Origin: Gigantopelta aegis | Taxonomy: Eukaryota; Mollusca; Gastropoda; Neomphalida; Peltospiridae | Length of the DNA stretch: 64,000 bases | Reading direction: 5' to 3' | Assembly: GCF_016097555.1 (NCBI RefSeq) | Contig: NC_054704.1 | Coordinates: 24,925,736-24,989,735 of the forward strand | Shown here: positions 62,307 to 64,000 of the stretch, in pieces | Numbering within the stretch: position 1 is the stretch's first letter | How the letters are laid out: each line of letters begins with the position of its first letter | Program-made: the position numbers and the translations under genes | Notes under the pieces: model-generated | What the model saw: the letters and a program-made list of their open reading frames with translations, nothing else | Told to the model about the DNA's origin: nothing | The model's database searches: none

Positions 62307-62329
62307 CCCCCCCCCCCCCCCCCCCCCCC
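62307..62329 (+). repeat. Poly-C run interrupting the 62 kb open frame
   Basis: About 23 Cs on the plus strand (glycine codons on the minus strand). The Pro/Ser/Arg-rich frame upstream and the 192-aa frame downstream are in different phases across it, so slippage or assembly error here could explain the break. Confidence 0.85.
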
Positions 62330-62623
62330 AGCCCGCTCCTGGCGAGTGCTCCAGTCGAGTGGATCGGGACGTCGACGCAGAAGGAACCGCCCCCGGTGGT
62401 TGAGCCACCGGCTTTGGATCCCCCTGAACCGCCCCTGTCGGTCTCGTCCTCCTCTTCGAATCAGGTGGGGCCGCCCCCCGTGAAGCCATGGGTCGCCTCC
62501 TCCTTCTTCTACTTGTTGACCGGCGCGGCTTGTCAACGCCGTAAAACAGCGTGATGATCGCCGAGCCTCCATTGTGCTCCACGCGGACAACGGCCCAAGT
62601 TCCCGCAGCACAGCCCCTAGGGT

Positions 62624-62640
62624 GGGGGGGGGGGGGGGGG

Positions 62641-62712
<72 letters not shown>
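62624..62712 (+). repeat. Poly-G and (GA)n microsatellite
   Basis: About 20 Gs followed by about 34 GA units, at the 5' side of the minus-strand open frame. Confidence 0.95.
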
Positions 62713-62716
<4 letters not shown>

Positions 62717-62769
62717 TCCACGTTCTCACAACACAACTTCATCGTACAAGAGTTGCTAGTAGAATCCGG

Positions 62770-63083
62770 TTTCCGACTAATAAAATATTTCTACGATTAA
62801 ACTTATATATTAAATATATTTTCTTGTTTAGAATATCAGTGTCTGTATATTCAATGTGTTTCTAGTCGCCTTAATATTTGTAAGGTACGAAAAAAACATT
62901 TTTAGGAAATAAAATGAAATTGAACCTAGTACAAATATTAGAACGATCAGAAACACGTATAATATACAGCCACTAATATTTTATGCAGAAAAATATATTT
63001 GATATGTAATTACAATCGTTAAAAAGTCTCTGTTAGTCGATAACATCTTAAAAATTGCAGCAAACTCAGGAATGTCCCTTTAA
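62770..63083 (+). repeat. Dispersed 0.36 kb repeat, copy 2
   Basis: Same start and end as 48358-48715, with a short deletion in the middle. Confidence 0.75.
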
Positions 63084-63264
63084 TCATTGGCTATTGGATG
63101 TCAAACATTTGGTAATTCGGACTCGTATTCATCAGAGGAAACCCGCTACATTTTTGTCTAATGCAGCAAGGGATCCTTTATATGCATTTTCCCACAGACA
63201 ACACATACCACGGCCTTTGTCCAGTTGTGGTGCACTGGTTGGAACGAGAAAAAGCACAATCAGC
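63084..63264 (-). mobile_element. SINE family B, both ends truncated
   Basis: Contains GGCTATTGGATGTCAAACAT and CACGGCCTTTGTCC, then stops at a GT microsatellite. Confidence 0.75.
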
Positions 63265-63265
63265 T

Positions 63266-63267
<2 letters not shown>

Positions 63268-63319
<52 letters not shown>
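63268..63319 (+). repeat. (GT)n microsatellite
   Basis: About 26 GT units. Confidence 0.95.
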
Positions 63320-63321
<2 letters not shown>

Positions 63322-63401
63322 ATTCATTCGTGCGTGTGTTTAATTTGTTTTTATTTTTAAAAAGGTTATAAAATATCTATTAAACTCAGTTTTTGGCTTA
63401 T

Positions 63402-63550
63402 TTCAGATTTATTGGATATTAAACGAGTTTGGATTTCGTATTATGTTTTCAGCCGACACGAATTTTAGCGAGTGACAATGCAAATTATTTCACGACGGAT
63501 ATAAACATGATAAGAGATGGTAGCGAGTTTAATATCCTATTTATTACCCA
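63402..63550. repeat. Palindromic repeat
   Basis: Outer arms GGATATTAAACGAGTTTGG and GCGAGTTTAATATCC, related to the palindrome at 14457. Confidence 0.65.
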
Positions 63551-63846
63551 TAATCCATCTTAATTTAAATATCACTTAACTCGTTTGGTTGACGTTCTTG
63601 TACGGTTGTAATGCGCCAATCGATTACGTCATCGTGTGACATCGAAGTGTTACGTCCCACTTGACGATCTAGTGGGACGTATCACTTTGATATGCATCAA
63701 TATATTTTTAACCATATGTGTAATAAAATTTTGTTCCACCAAGATACTCACACTTAAGAGTGATTGTTGGGGTTTGGGAGATCTTTTTCGAGAATAAAAT
63801 ATTTTTCATTTTTATTTATTTATAATTATTTTCATACTTATATCGT

Positions 63847-63990
<144 letters not shown>

Positions 63991-64000
63991 TTGATGTTCT

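Overview
This is a 64 kb piece of an AT-rich animal genome, dense in repeats. It most likely comes from a marine mollusc, probably a gastropod. That guess rests on the tRNA-derived SINE families and the intron/TE architecture as I remember them; the sequence alone cannot give a species. Most of the window is introns and transposable elements. A run of 200 Ns (56301-56500) is an assembly gap.

I could reconstruct two conserved host genes exon by exon, and they are divergently oriented. RCHY1 (Pirh2), a CHY/RING E3 ubiquitin ligase, lies on the minus strand in eight coding exons between 34808 and 11843 (258 aa). RMI2, the small OB-fold subunit of the BLM dissolvasome, lies on the plus strand in three coding exons between 37944 and 42281 (139 aa). 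Their start codons are about 3.1 kb apart. Reading phase is continuous across every intron, and both protein lengths are close to the human ones. Both belong broadly to genome maintenance and the DNA-damage response, but any shared regulation is inference.

Layout. 1-11.8 kb: SINEs, a 1.2 kb solo LTR, a pogo-type element and AT-rich DNA. 11.8-34.8 kb: RCHY1, with introns full of insertions: a second solo LTR, two hAT-type copies in inverted orientation (one carrying a nested pogo/Tigger fragment), two intact Tc1-like transposons of different lineages, and a terminal-inverted-repeat (TIR) element carrying the start of a RecQ-like helicase. 34.8-37.9 kb: intergenic, with SINEs and a MITE. 37.9-44.2 kb: RMI2, whose last coding exon runs into a 46-bp minisatellite of 23 units built from the end of its own coding sequence. 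That array holds three palindromic MITEs inserted at the same CAG of the unit. 44-50 kb: TTAA-type and MuDR-like elements and back-to-back MITEs. 50.0-52.8 kb: a decayed minus-strand copy of a multicopy invertebrate gene family. 53-64 kb: SINEs, simple repeats, a large palindrome running into the assembly gap, a second MuDR-like element, and an unrecognised 192-aa open frame near 62 kb.

No prokaryotic features, rRNA genes, intact tRNA genes or CRISPR arrays were seen. The most unusual items are the RMI2-derived minisatellite with its repeated same-site MITE insertions, the helicase-carrying TIR element, and the decayed copy of the HEEADTR/DTDV gene family.
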